Assembly (NCBI RefSeq): GCF_000716785.1
Contig: NZ_JNYY01000001.1
Span: 744,001-808,000, forward strand
DNA length: 64,000 bases
Reading direction: 5' to 3'
Source: Amycolatopsis vancoresmycina
GTDB taxonomy: Bacteria > Actinomycetota > Actinomycetes > Mycobacteriales > Pseudonocardiaceae
The position numbers and the translations under genes were made by a program. The stretch's first letter is position 1, and each line of letters starts with the position of its first letter. Below the pieces are notes generated by a model. That model did not search any database. It was not told the origin of the DNA and saw only the letters and a list, made by a program, of their open reading frames with translations. Shown here piece after piece: positions 25,103-33,108 of this stretch.

Positions 25103-26839
25103 TCACTTGTACATGGTCTGGTTCATGGTTCCGGGGGCGTACACATCGGGATCGACCCAGACGTTGATCAGCGACGGCTTGCCGGACTCGCGGGCCCGCA
25201 GCAGCGCCGGCCCGATGTCGGCCGGGTCGCGGACTTCTTCGCCGTAGCCGCCGAGCATCCGCGCGAACTCGTCGTAGCGGACGTCGCCGAGGGTGTTGCC
25301 GACCCGCTCGCGCGGCAGGCCGTACTTCGCGGCCTGGCCGTACCGGATCTGGTTCATCGACGAGTTGTTGCCGACGATCCCGACGAACGGCAGGCCGAAC
25401 CGCACGAGCGTCTCGAAGTCCCAGCCGGTGAGGCTGAAGGCGCCGTCGCCGAAGAGCGCGACGACCTCCTTGTCCGGCCGCGCGTGCTTGGCGGCCAGGA
25501 CGAACGGGATGCCGACGCCGAGTGTCCCGAGTGGACCGGGGTCCATCCAGTGGCCGGGCGACTTCGGCTGGACGACCTGGCCGGAGAAGGTGACGATGTC
25601 GCCGCCGTCGCCGATGTAGATCGAGTCCTCGGTGAGGAACTCGTTGATCTCGTGGACGAGCCGGTACGGGTGGATCGGGCTGGCGTCGGAGAGCTGCAGC
25701 GGCAGCCGCTTCCGCTTCGCCTTGTCCTCCACCGCCTGGAGTTCTTCGAGCCAGGCCTTGCGGCCGGTGGCGCCGTTGTCGGTGCGCCCGGTAGCGGCTT
25801 CGGCGACCGCGGCCAGGACCTGGCCGGCGTCGCCGACGATGCCGAGGTCGACGTCGCGGTTCTTGCCGACCGTGCGGTAGTCGAGGTCGATCTGGACGAC
25901 CGTGGCGTCCTTCGACAGCCGCTTGCCGTAGCCCATCCGGAAGTCGAACGGGGTGCCGACGATGACGATGACGTCGGCGTTGTCGAAGGCGTACCGGCGC
26001 GAGAGCTGGAAGTGGTGCGGGTCGCCCGGCGGCAGCGTGCCCCGGCCGGCGCCGTTCATGTACGCCGGGATGTTGAGTGCACGCACCAGCTCGGTGGCGG
26101 GACCGGTGGCGCGGGTGGTCCAGACCTGGCTGCCGAGCAGGATGGCGGGCTTCTTCGCGTGCACCAGCAGGTCGGCGAGCTTTTCGACGTCCGCGGGGTC
26201 GCCCGCGTTCTTCGTCGATGCGCGGTAGCGGCCGGCTTCGGGGATCCGGGCGTCCGGCAGCGGCACGCGCGCGTCGAGGACGTCACGGGGGATTTCCAGG
26301 AAGGACGGGCCGGGCGCGCCGGCGTACGCCTCGCGGAAGGCCATGCTCACGAGGTCGGCGACCCGGGCGGTGTGCGGCACGGTGGCGGCGAACTTGGTGA
26401 TCGGCGTCATCATGTCCACGTGCGGGAGGTCCTGCAGGGACCCCATCTTGTGCTGGGTCAGCGCGCCCTGGCCGCCGATGAGCAGCATCGGGCTTTCGGC
26501 GCGCAGGGCGTTGGCGACCCCGGTCACGGCGTCGGTGGTGCCCGGGCCGGCGGTGACCACCGCGCAGCCGGGCTTGCCGGTGATCCGCGCGTAGCCGTCG
26601 GCCGCGTGCGCCGCGACCTGCTCGTGGCGGACGTCGATGACCTCGATGCCTTCGTCGACGCAGCCGTCGTAGATGTCGATGATGTGACCGCCGCACAGGG
26701 TGAAGATCGTGTCGACCCCTTCGGCCTTCAGCGCCTTGGCCACCAGGTGGCCGCCGGAGATTTCGGCGGGTGCGGGCGCGGCGCCGTTCGTCGCCGCGGC
26801 ACCCTCCCCCGCGGTGGTGCCGGTCGTGGTCAGCGCCAT
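25103..26839 (-). CDS. ThDP-dependent decarboxylase in the oxalyl-CoA decarboxylase position (non-canonical)
   Basis: 578 residues from ATG (MALTTTGTTAGEG). Three-domain ThDP enzyme: PYR domain with the activating Glu in VRHEQVAAHAADGYAR, central domain, and PP domain with GDGAFSLTGWDFETLVRFG ... NNSSMNQ. It belongs to the acetolactate-synthase/2-hydroxyacyl-CoA lyase superfamily. Being first in the operon with frc, an acyl-CoA synthetase and OxlT, it most likely decarboxylates oxalyl-CoA to formyl-CoA. However, the NNGGIYKG segment of Oxalobacter Oxc, with its active-site Tyr, is absent here. The reaction is therefore inferred from context. Confidence 0.7.
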   Translation of the reverse strand: MALTTTGTTAGEGAAATNGAAPAPAEISGGHLVAKALKAEGVDTIFTLCGGHIIDIYDGCVDEGIEVIDVRHEQVAAHAADGYARITGKPGCAVVTAGPGTTDAVTGVANALRAESPMLLIGGQGALTQHKMGSLQDLPHVDMMTPITKFAATVPHTARVADLVSMAFREAYAGAPGPSFLEIPRDVLDARVPLPDARIPEAGRYRASTKNAGDPADVEKLADLLVHAKKPAILLGSQVWTTRATGPATELVRALNIPAYMNGAGRGTLPPGDPHHFQLSRRYAFDNADVIVIVGTPFDFRMGYGKRLSKDATVVQIDLDYRTVGKNRDVDLGIVGDAGQVLAAVAEAATGRTDNGATGRKAWLEELQAVEDKAKRKRLPLQLSDASPIHPYRLVHEINEFLTEDSIYIGDGGDIVTFSGQVVQPKSPGHWMDPGPLGTLGVGIPFVLAAKHARPDKEVVALFGDGAFSLTGWDFETLVRFGLPFVGIVGNNSSMNQIRYGQAAKYGLPRERVGNTLGDVRYDEFARMLGGYGEEVRDPADIGPALLRARESGKPSLINVWVDPDVYAPGTMNQTMYK

Positions 26840-26935
26840 GGGCTCAACTCCTCTGGTCCGCCGCCGGATCTCTCTCGTCCGGCGGTGCGTGTCGCCTTTC
26901 CCCGAGGTCAGCGACCCCTTCGCGGCAGACTGTAG

Positions 26936-26951
26936 ATTGCATACCGTATGG
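26936..26951. promoter_or_regulatory. Oxalate-regulon operator 2 (oxc-like/frc and sucCD)
   Basis: ATTGCATACCGTATGG, core ATACCGTAT, in the divergent gap between the oxc-like gene and sucC. It has the same orientation and spacing as the sites at 19318 and 32072. Confidence 0.68.
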
Positions 26952-26966
26952 GGTAGGCATATAGTC
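26938..26966 (+). promoter_or_regulatory. Promoter for the sucC-sucD-lysR operon
   Basis: -35 TTGCAT (26938-26943), a 17-bp spacer and -10 TATAGT (26961-26966) form a good sigma-70-type promoter. The operator overlaps its -35 and spacer, so a bound repressor would block it. About 120 bases of leader precede the sucC ATG; nothing else is recognised in that leader. Confidence 0.55.
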
Positions 26967-27086
26967 ACCCTTCTAGCAGCCCGTGTCCAGGGCCGTCCGC
27001 AGGGTTTTTCCGGACTCGGAACCGGCCCCCGCGGACCACCACTCCACGCCCTTCGCCCTGCCCCGCCGCGGAAAGGACGCTCCCGC

Positions 27087-28232
27087 ATGGACCTCTTCGA
27101 ACACGAAGCCCGCGACCTCTTCGAGAAGCACGGCGTGCCGGTCCTCCGCGGCCGGGTCGTCGCCGATCCGGCCGAGGCGCGCTCCGCCGCGGTGGCCCTC
27201 GGCGGCCCGGTCGTGGTCAAGGCCCAGGTGAAAACCGGCGGCCGGGGCAAGGCGGGCGGTGTCCGCGTGGTGCAGACAGCCGACGACGCCGAGCAGGCCG
27301 CCGACGACATCCTCGGGATGGACATCAAGGGCCACACCGTGCACCGCGTCCTGGTGACCGAAGCGAGCGAGATCGCCGACGAGTACTACCTGTCCTTCCT
27401 GCTCGACCGAGCCGGCCGGACGTTCCTCGCCATGGCGTCGGCCGAAGGCGGGATGGACGTCGAGGAGGTCGCGGCCGCCCGGCCGGACGCCCTGGTCCGC
27501 GTGCCGGTCGACCCGCTGGCCGGCGTCGACTCGGCCGCCGTGGCCGCCGCGTTCCCCGCCCACGTCCGCGACGAGGTCGCCGGCGTCGTCGAGAAGCTGT
27601 GGACCGTGTTCGTCGCCGAGGACTGCACGCTCGTGGAGGTGAACCCCCTCGCGAGCACACCGGCCGGGATCGTCGCACTGGACGGCAAGATCACCCTGGA
27701 CGACAACGCCGCCTTCCGCCGCACCTCGTCCCACGACGATTGCGCCGACGGTGATCCGCTGGAGCGTTCGGCCCGCGCGAAGGGCCTCAACTACGTCAAG
27801 CTCGACGGCGACATCGGCGTCATCGGCAACGGCGCCGGGCTCGTCATGTCCACTCTGGACGTCGTGGCGGCCGCCGCCGCCGAGTCGGGCGCCCGCGGGC
27901 CGGCGAACTTCCTCGACATCGGCGGCGGGGCGTCGGCACAGGTGATGGTCGACGGCCTGACGGTGGTCCTCGGCGATCCGCAGGTGCGCAGCGTGTTCGT
28001 CAACGTCTTCGGCGGCATCACCGCGTGCGACGCGGTGGCGGCCGGGATCGTGCGAGCGCTGGCGATCCTGGGTTCGCGGGCCGCCAAGCCACTGGTGGTC
28101 CGGCTCGACGGCAACAACGTCACCGAGGGCAGGCGGATCCTCGCCGAAGCCGCCCACCCGCTGGTCACCGTGGTGGCCACCATGGACGACGCCGCCCGCG
28201 AGGCGGCGAAGCTCGCGATCGCGGAGGTCTGA
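27087..28232 (+). CDS. sucC: Succinyl-CoA ligase (ADP-forming) beta subunit-like
   Basis: 381 residues from ATG (MDLFEHEARDLFEKHGVPV) with AAAGGA upstream. ATP-grasp domain with VVVKAQVKTGGRGKAGGV (residues ~45-62), then LVEVNPLA, and the C-terminal ligase domain with ANFLDIGGGAS and VFVNVFGGIT. With SucD it makes succinyl-CoA from succinate, CoA and ATP. Located divergently from the oxc-like gene and sharing its operator, it is probably an accessory copy that supplies succinyl-CoA to prime Frc. Oxalate or another dicarboxylate as direct substrate is an alternative. Confidence 0.85.
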   Translation: MDLFEHEARDLFEKHGVPVLRGRVVADPAEARSAAVALGGPVVVKAQVKTGGRGKAGGVRVVQTADDAEQAADDILGMDIKGHTVHRVLVTEASEIADEYYLSFLLDRAGRTFLAMASAEGGMDVEEVAAARPDALVRVPVDPLAGVDSAAVAAAFPAHVRDEVAGVVEKLWTVFVAEDCTLVEVNPLASTPAGIVALDGKITLDDNAAFRRTSSHDDCADGDPLERSARAKGLNYVKLDGDIGVIGNGAGLVMSTLDVVAAAAAESGARGPANFLDIGGGASAQVMVDGLTVVLGDPQVRSVFVNVFGGITACDAVAAGIVRALAILGSRAAKPLVVRLDGNNVTEGRRILAEAAHPLVTVVATMDDAAREAAKLAIAEV

Positions 28233-28235
28233 ACC

Positions 28236-29117
28236 ATGGCCGTGTTCCTGGACGAGAACAGCCGGATCGTCGTCTCCGGCATCACCGGCGCCGAGGGCGC
28301 CAAGCACACGCGGCGGATGCTGGCCGCCGGGACGAACGTCGTGGGCGGGGTGAACCCGCGCAAAGCCGGGCAGCGCGTCGAGGTCTCCGATCGTGCGCTG
28401 CCGGTGTTCGGCAGCGTCGCGGAGTCGATGGCGTCGGCCGGCGCCGACGTCTGCGTGCTGTTCGTGCCGCCGCCGTTCGTCGCGGACGCGGTGATCGAGG
28501 CGGTGGACGCCGGGATCGGGCTCGCGGTGGTGATCACTGAAGGCGTCCCGGTGCACGACACCGCGCGGTTCTGGGCGCACGCCGCCGCGGCGGGCGGGCG
28601 CACCCGGATCATCGGCCCGAACTGCCCGGGCATCGTCTCCCCCGGCCGGTCGAACGCCGGCATCATCCCGGCGGACATCACCGGCCCCGGCCGGATCGGC
28701 CTGGTGTCGAAGTCGGGGACGCTGACGTACCAGCTGATGCACGAGCTGCGGGACATCGGCTTCTCGACGTGCCTCGGCATCGGCGGCGACCCGATCATCG
28801 GGACGACGCACATCGACGCGGTGGAGGCGTTCGAAAAGGACCCCGAGACCGAGCTGATCGTGCTGATCGGCGAGATCGGCGGGGACGCCGAGGAGCGGGC
28901 GGCGGAGTTCGTGCGCGCCAACGTGTCGAAGCCGGTCGTCGGGTACGTCGCGGGCTTCACGGCACCGGAGGGCAGGACGATGGGCCACGCGGGCGCGATC
29001 GTCTCGGGATCGGCGGGAACGGCGGCGGCGAAGAAGGAAGCGCTGGAAGCGGCGGGCATCCGGGTCGGCCGCACGCCGAGCGAGACAGCGGCGCTGGTCC
29101 GCGAAGTGCTCGGCTGA
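28236..29117 (+). CDS. sucD: Succinyl-CoA ligase (ADP-forming) alpha subunit-like
   Basis: 293 residues, three bases after sucC. CoA-binding Rossmann domain (SGITGAEGAKHTRRMLAAGTNVVGGVNPRKAG), IIGPNCPGI, and the ligase domain with the phospho-histidine in TMGHAGAIVSG. It pairs with the beta subunit. Its stop overlaps the start of the lysR gene (TGATG), so the three genes form one operon. Confidence 0.88.
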   Translation: MAVFLDENSRIVVSGITGAEGAKHTRRMLAAGTNVVGGVNPRKAGQRVEVSDRALPVFGSVAESMASAGADVCVLFVPPPFVADAVIEAVDAGIGLAVVITEGVPVHDTARFWAHAAAAGGRTRIIGPNCPGIVSPGRSNAGIIPADITGPGRIGLVSKSGTLTYQLMHELRDIGFSTCLGIGGDPIIGTTHIDAVEAFEKDPETELIVLIGEIGGDAEERAAEFVRANVSKPVVGYVAGFTAPEGRTMGHAGAIVSGSAGTAAAKKEALEAAGIRVGRTPSETAALVREVLG

Positions 29118-29914
29118 TGGAGCTCCGCCAGCTGGCGGTGGTGGTGGCGGTCGCCGAGGAAGGCGGCTTCACGGCGGCCGCCCAGCGCCTGCGGACGGGG
29201 CAGTCGACGGTCTCGACGGTGGTCCGGGCCCTGGAGCGCGACCTGGGCACACCGCTGTTCCACCGGACGACCCACCGGGTGGTCCTGACGCCCGCGGGCG
29301 AGGCGTTCGTCCCCGCGGCCCGGGCGGCCCTCCAGGCCGCGGAACGGGCCCGCGCGGCGGTGTCCCCGGTGAGCGGCACGGTCCGGTTGGGGGTGTGCCC
29401 GGGGCTGCTGGCGGACTTGCCGCGGGTGCTGGCGGGGTTGCGGCAGGCGCATCCCGGGGTGCAGGTGGAGATGCGGCAGTTGCGACCGGAAGAAGTCCGA
29501 TGTGGATTGACCGAGTCTCTTGTGGACGTTGCGCTGACGACCGGCGACCGCACGCCGGAAGAGGGTTCCGGGGTGGTCACTCTCCTGCCGCCGGAGGAAC
29601 TCGTACTCGCCACGGCCTCCGCCGAGCCGTCCTCGGTTCCCCTCGTCGGCTTCCCACCCGGCTGGGCCATCCGCCAAGCCGTCGACCGGGCGTTCCCCGA
29701 CCGCCGCGGCACCCTCGAAGTCGACGATCTCGCCGCTGCCGCCGGGCTCGCCGGAGCCGGGCTCGCCGCCTGCGTGCTCCCCGCCTCCGCCGCCGCGCGG
29801 TTTCCCGAGCTCGCCGTCCGGCGGTTCGGGCGGCCACCGCGGTGGCAGCTCGCCGCCGTGCACCGCGGTGATTCCTCTCCCGCCGTCGCCGCTTTGCTCG
29901 CTCAGCTCGGCTGA
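29117..29914 (+). CDS. LysR-family transcriptional regulator
   Basis: 265 residues. N-terminal HTH at ~1-60 (MELRQLAVVVAVAEEGGFTAAAQRL, STVSTVVRALERDLGTPLFHRTTH). The effector domain is shorter than in most LysR proteins (~200 residues), with GTVRLGVCPGLLADLP at its start. The start codon overlaps the sucD stop. It may sense oxalate, formate or a CoA thioester, but no ligand can be read. Its 3' end overlaps fdhD by 13 bases on the opposite strand. Confidence 0.85.
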   Translation: MELRQLAVVVAVAEEGGFTAAAQRLRTGQSTVSTVVRALERDLGTPLFHRTTHRVVLTPAGEAFVPAARAALQAAERARAAVSPVSGTVRLGVCPGLLADLPRVLAGLRQAHPGVQVEMRQLRPEEVRCGLTESLVDVALTTGDRTPEEGSGVVTLLPPEELVLATASAEPSSVPLVGFPPGWAIRQAVDRAFPDRRGTLEVDDLAAAAGLAGAGLAACVLPASAAARFPELAVRRFGRPPRWQLAAVHRGDSSPAVAALLAQLG

Positions 29915-30735
29915 AGACCGAGGCGGTCCGGTCGCGTGTAGACGTTCATCGACGTGCCGCGCAGGAAGCCCACCAGGGTCAGGCCGAGCTCCGCCGCCAG
30001 GTCCACCGCCAGCGACGACGGCGCGGAAACCGCGGCCAGCAGCGGGATCCCGGCCATCGCCGCCTTCTGCACCAGCTCGAACGACGCCCGTCCGCTCACC
30101 ATCAGGGCCGTTCCCGACAGGGGCAGCCCGCCGTCCCGGGTCGCCCGGCCCACGACTTTGTCCACCGCGTTGTGCCGTCCGACGTCCTCACGCAGGCACC
30201 GCAGTTTCCCGTCCGCGTCGAACAGCCCCGCCGCGTGGAGGCCGCCGGTGCGGTCGAAAACCCGTTGGGCCGCCCGGAGTTCGCCCGGCAGCCGGGCCAG
30301 GGTCGCCGGATCCGTGGCGAACGGGTCGGCGTCGACCGGCCAGGTGACCGTGGTGCGCACCGCGTCCAGGCTCGCCTTGCCGCACAGGCCGCACGACGAC
30401 GTCGTGTAGAAGTTCCGCGCCACCGAGGCCTCCGGCGGGGCGACGCCGTCGGCGAGGACGACGTCGAGGACGTTGTAGGTGTTGCCACCGTCCGCGGTGG
30501 CGCCGGCGCAGTAGCGGATCGACCGGATGTCGGCCGCCGCGCGGACCACGCCTTCGCCGACCAGGAACCCCGCCGCCAGGTCGAAGTCGTCGCCCGGGGT
30601 GCGCATCGTGATCGTCAGCGGTGTCCCGGCGACCCGGATCTCGAGGGGTTCCTCGACGGTCAGCGTGTCCGGCCGCGTGGTGTGCGCGCCGTCGTGGACG
30701 CGCAGCACCCGCCGCCGGGCGGTCGTCCGTCCCAC
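29902..30735 (-). CDS. fdhD: Formate dehydrogenase accessory sulfurtransferase
   Basis: 277 residues from GTG. FdhD carries sulfur from IscS to the molybdenum cofactor of formate dehydrogenase. The conserved motif TTSSCGLCGKASLDAV with the two cysteines near residue 115-118 is present, as are EEPLEIRVAG, REDVGRHNAVDKV and SGRASFELVQKAAMAGIP. It lies one base after the second OxlT-like gene and shares its promoter and operator, linking formate dehydrogenase maturation to the oxalate regulon. Confidence 0.94.
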   Translation of the reverse strand: MGRTTARRRVLRVHDGAHTTRPDTLTVEEPLEIRVAGTPLTITMRTPGDDFDLAAGFLVGEGVVRAAADIRSIRYCAGATADGGNTYNVLDVVLADGVAPPEASVARNFYTTSSCGLCGKASLDAVRTTVTWPVDADPFATDPATLARLPGELRAAQRVFDRTGGLHAAGLFDADGKLRCLREDVGRHNAVDKVVGRATRDGGLPLSGTALMVSGRASFELVQKAAMAGIPLLAAVSAPSSLAVDLAAELGLTLVGFLRGTSMNVYTRPDRLGLQPS

Positions 30736-30736
30736 C

Positions 30737-32047
30737 TCACGCCGCCGGGAGCAGCGACTCGGGACGGCCCGGCTGGGTCAGCCGCCCGGACAGCACCGCC
30801 GCGGCCAGGCTCAGCACCCCGGCGGCGGCGAACGCGCCGAGGAACCCGTGTGTCGTCACGACGATCGTCGCCGGCCCGATCCCCACCGCCGCACCGACGG
30901 CCTTGGCGCTGTACAGGATCCCGAAGTTCTGCGCCGCCGACTCCTCGCCGAAGTACTCGCGCACCAAGCCGACGAGCAGCGTGTAGCAGCAGCCGTTGCC
31001 GAGCCCGGCCAGCGCGGCGCCCAGCAGCAGGCCGACGGCGTGCCGGTGGTCGCCGGAGTAGAACAGCACGAACTGCGCGAGACCGCCGGCGAGCAGCGCG
31101 AGCCGCAGGATCCGGTGGCGGCCGAGCCTCTCGGCGAGGTGTCCGATGAGGACACGGCCGCTGCCGGTGGCCGCCGCGAGGGCCGCCAGCGCGGCCGCGG
31201 CGAGCCCCGGACCGCTGCGCGCGGCGGCGAACGTCGCCAGGTAGGCCAGGTCGAACAGCAGCACAGCGGCGGCGAGGACGACCACCAGGTACAGCGAAAG
31301 CGTCGTGCGGCACCGGAACAGCTCGGCCGGCCGGTAGTGCCGGACCGCCGGTCGCCGGTTGTGCGCGCGGTCGAGGGCCCACGTCCGGGGCTCGGGCGTG
31401 GCGGGCCACCAGTGCCGCGGCGGGTACCGCAGCAGCGCCGCGCAGCCGGCGATGACGGTGAGCACGACGGCGGCGGTGCCGTCGAGCAGCTCCGGACGCG
31501 CGGCCGGCAGGGCGGCGGCGAGCACGACGAAGGGGACGCTGCCGCAGGCGAAGGCACCGCTCACGATGCCGGCCCGGGACCCGGTGCGGTCGGGGAACCA
31601 GGCAAGTACCGCGCCGACGGATGTGGCGTAGACCAAGCCGGTGCCGAGCCCGCCGAGCACGGAGTAACCGAGGAAGACGGCGGCGAGGCTGGTCGCGTGG
31701 CCGAGCGTCACGAGCCCGGCCGCGCACAGGACCGCGCCGGTGGCCATCGCCGCCGGTGCCGGGAGCAGGCCGCGTTCGCGCAGCCACGCCGCCGGGAACG
31801 CGGCTCCGGCCTGGCAGATGGCCCAGACCGCGAGCGACAGCACGATCCCGCCGGACGTCCAGCCGGGCGTCCGGCCCAGCGACGGCACGATCGCGCCGAA
31901 GCCGTACTGCTGCACCCCGGCCGCGAGCATGGCCGCCGCCGCGAGCCACGTGATCCACGTCCGCGGCCGGCCGAGCAGCTCCCGGTCGGTCTCGCCGACG
32001 CGGTACCGCCGTCCGTAGACGTCCCGCAGCTCGCGGACCTCCGCCAT
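30737..32047 (-). CDS. OxlT-like MFS transporter, copy 2
   Basis: 436 residues from ATG with GAGGAGG upstream. About 12 membrane segments. It shares with copy 1 the N-terminal block YGRRYRVGETDRELLGRPRTW, the loop WFPDRTGSRAGIVSGAFACGS, and YFGEESAAQNFGILYSAKAVG. The two are clear paralogues. It is co-transcribed with fdhD and has its own oxalate-regulon operator 24 bases upstream. It could be the formate-exporting or formate-importing partner, while copy 1 serves oxalate; this is a guess. Confidence 0.82.
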   Translation of the reverse strand: MAEVRELRDVYGRRYRVGETDRELLGRPRTWITWLAAAAMLAAGVQQYGFGAIVPSLGRTPGWTSGGIVLSLAVWAICQAGAAFPAAWLRERGLLPAPAAMATGAVLCAAGLVTLGHATSLAAVFLGYSVLGGLGTGLVYATSVGAVLAWFPDRTGSRAGIVSGAFACGSVPFVVLAAALPAARPELLDGTAAVVLTVIAGCAALLRYPPRHWWPATPEPRTWALDRAHNRRPAVRHYRPAELFRCRTTLSLYLVVVLAAAVLLFDLAYLATFAAARSGPGLAAAALAALAAATGSGRVLIGHLAERLGRHRILRLALLAGGLAQFVLFYSGDHRHAVGLLLGAALAGLGNGCCYTLLVGLVREYFGEESAAQNFGILYSAKAVGAAVGIGPATIVVTTHGFLGAFAAAGVLSLAAAVLSGRLTQPGRPESLLPAA

Positions 32048-32071
32048 GGCGACCGCCTCCTCACGCTGAAG

Positions 32072-32087
32072 ATTGTATGCAGTATGG
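32072..32087. promoter_or_regulatory. Oxalate-regulon operator 3 (oxlT2-fdhD)
   Basis: ATTGTATGCAGTATGG. Read on the minus strand it ends in CATACAAT, which contains a consensus-like -10 (TACAAT). Thirteen to fourteen of 16 positions match each of the other two sites. Confidence 0.65.
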
Positions 32088-32420
32088 AGTAGGCTGAGTG
32101 TGCGCCAGATCCGGCCGGTTGTCCACCGCGGGGTCACACAAGGGAGAAGGTAAGGCGGCCCGGTGGCCATCGAGGGAGGAGGCGGCCACCGGACCGGTGC
32201 CCCGCCGCGGTACCGGCCGCGCGGAGCACTGACAGTGTGGCGATTCCGGCCGCCTTCCGACAAGGTTTCACCCGCCGCCGGGCCGGGCTTTGTCCACAAC
32301 GAACCATCCGGCACGGGCCGCGGCCACGAAAAGTGACGGCGAGGCACAAATAAAGCACTGAACGCCACCTGGCGTCCAGCAGGAGACGTCAGCGCACCGG
32401 CGCCCTCAGCGGGCAGCCAG
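32088..32420. other. Intergenic stretch between oxlT2 and the lsr2 terminator
   Basis: No gene is recognised. CGGTGGCC (32161-32168) can pair with GGCCACCG (32184-32191). The rest is unremarkable GC-rich sequence with an AT-richer patch near 32335-32365 (AAAAGTGACGG, ACAAATAAAGC). Confidence 0.4.
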
Positions 32421-32456
32421 CTGACGAAGCCACACCTGCGGGTGCAGCTTCGTCAG
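32421..32456 (-). terminator. Hairpin terminator of lsr2
   Basis: CTGACGAAGC pairs with GCTTCGTCAG (10 bp). An inner stem CACC/GGTG (32433-32444) lies between them. It starts 25 bases beyond the lsr2 stop codon. Confidence 0.7.
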
Positions 32457-32480
32457 CACGGGTGGCCGGACAGCAAAGCC

Positions 32481-32891
32481 TCAAGACTTCCGGCGAGACG
32501 CTCGCTTGCGCGCCGGCTTGGCGTCGGCGGGCTCGGCCGCGGCGGCCTGCTCCGCTTCGAACCCGGCGATGATCTCGCTGGAGAGCCGGCCGCGTTCGGC
32601 GACCTCGTAGCCGTTCGCCTGCGCCCATTCGCGGATCTGCCGGTTGCGTTCGCGGTCGGTGCCCGAGCCGGACGGGCCGGACAGCGACTGCCCGCTCGCC
32701 AGGCGCACCTTGCGGCCGCCGATGCGCCGCGCGGCCGCGACGTACCGGGCGAGCTCGTCCCGCAGCGCGGAGGCGTTCTCCTCGGACAGGTCGATCTCGT
32801 ACGTCACCCCGTCGAGGCTGAAGGGGACGGTCTGCGAAGCCTCGCTCCCGTCGAGGTCGTCCACCATCTGGACCTGCACCCGTTGCGCCAT
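32481..32891 (-). CDS. lsr2: Lsr2-family nucleoid-associated protein
   Basis: 136 residues. Lsr2 is the actinobacterial H-NS analogue that coats and silences AT-rich DNA. The N-terminal oligomerisation domain (QMVDDLDGSEASQTVPFSLDGVTYEIDLS) and the C-terminal AT-hook-like domain with NRQIREWAQANGYEVAERGR are complete, including the RGR DNA-binding loop. A basic tail (KPARKRASRRKS) extends beyond the usual end. The very AT-rich promoter at ~33.05 kb lies 160-210 bases upstream and is a natural target. Confidence 0.95.
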   Translation of the reverse strand: MAQRVQVQMVDDLDGSEASQTVPFSLDGVTYEIDLSEENASALRDELARYVAAARRIGGRKVRLASGQSLSGPSGSGTDRERNRQIREWAQANGYEVAERGRLSSEIIAGFEAEQAAAAEPADAKPARKRASRRKS

Positions 32892-33053
32892 GGTTCGTCG
32901 TTCCTCATCTTCTCCAGAACACGGTCGGACAGACCCTAACCTGTCGAATCACGTCCAGCACGCGCGACACCCTGAAGCGTCCACAATGGCCGCTCGGGCG
33001 AGCGGGTCGCCCGCGTCCAGAGTGACCGCAACCGAGCCGAAATGCTCGTCACC

Positions 33054-33082
33054 TTGTAGAAAAATCATTTTTGTGATATGCT
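33054..33082 (+). promoter_or_regulatory. AT-rich promoter of the methyltransferase gene
   Basis: TTGTAG (33054-33059), 17-bp spacer, TATGCT (33077-33082), followed after 26 bases by the ATG. The spacer contains AAAAATCATTTTTGTG, exceptional for this GC-rich window and a likely Lsr2 target. Confidence 0.5.
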
Positions 33083-33108
33083 CGAAATCAAATCGGTACC
33101 GTGGTGGG

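Noticed and set aside
25103..26839. Confident naming as oxc or acetolactate synthase
   Set aside because: It lacks the Oxc hallmark segment and has no acetolactate synthase context, so only a context-based call was made.
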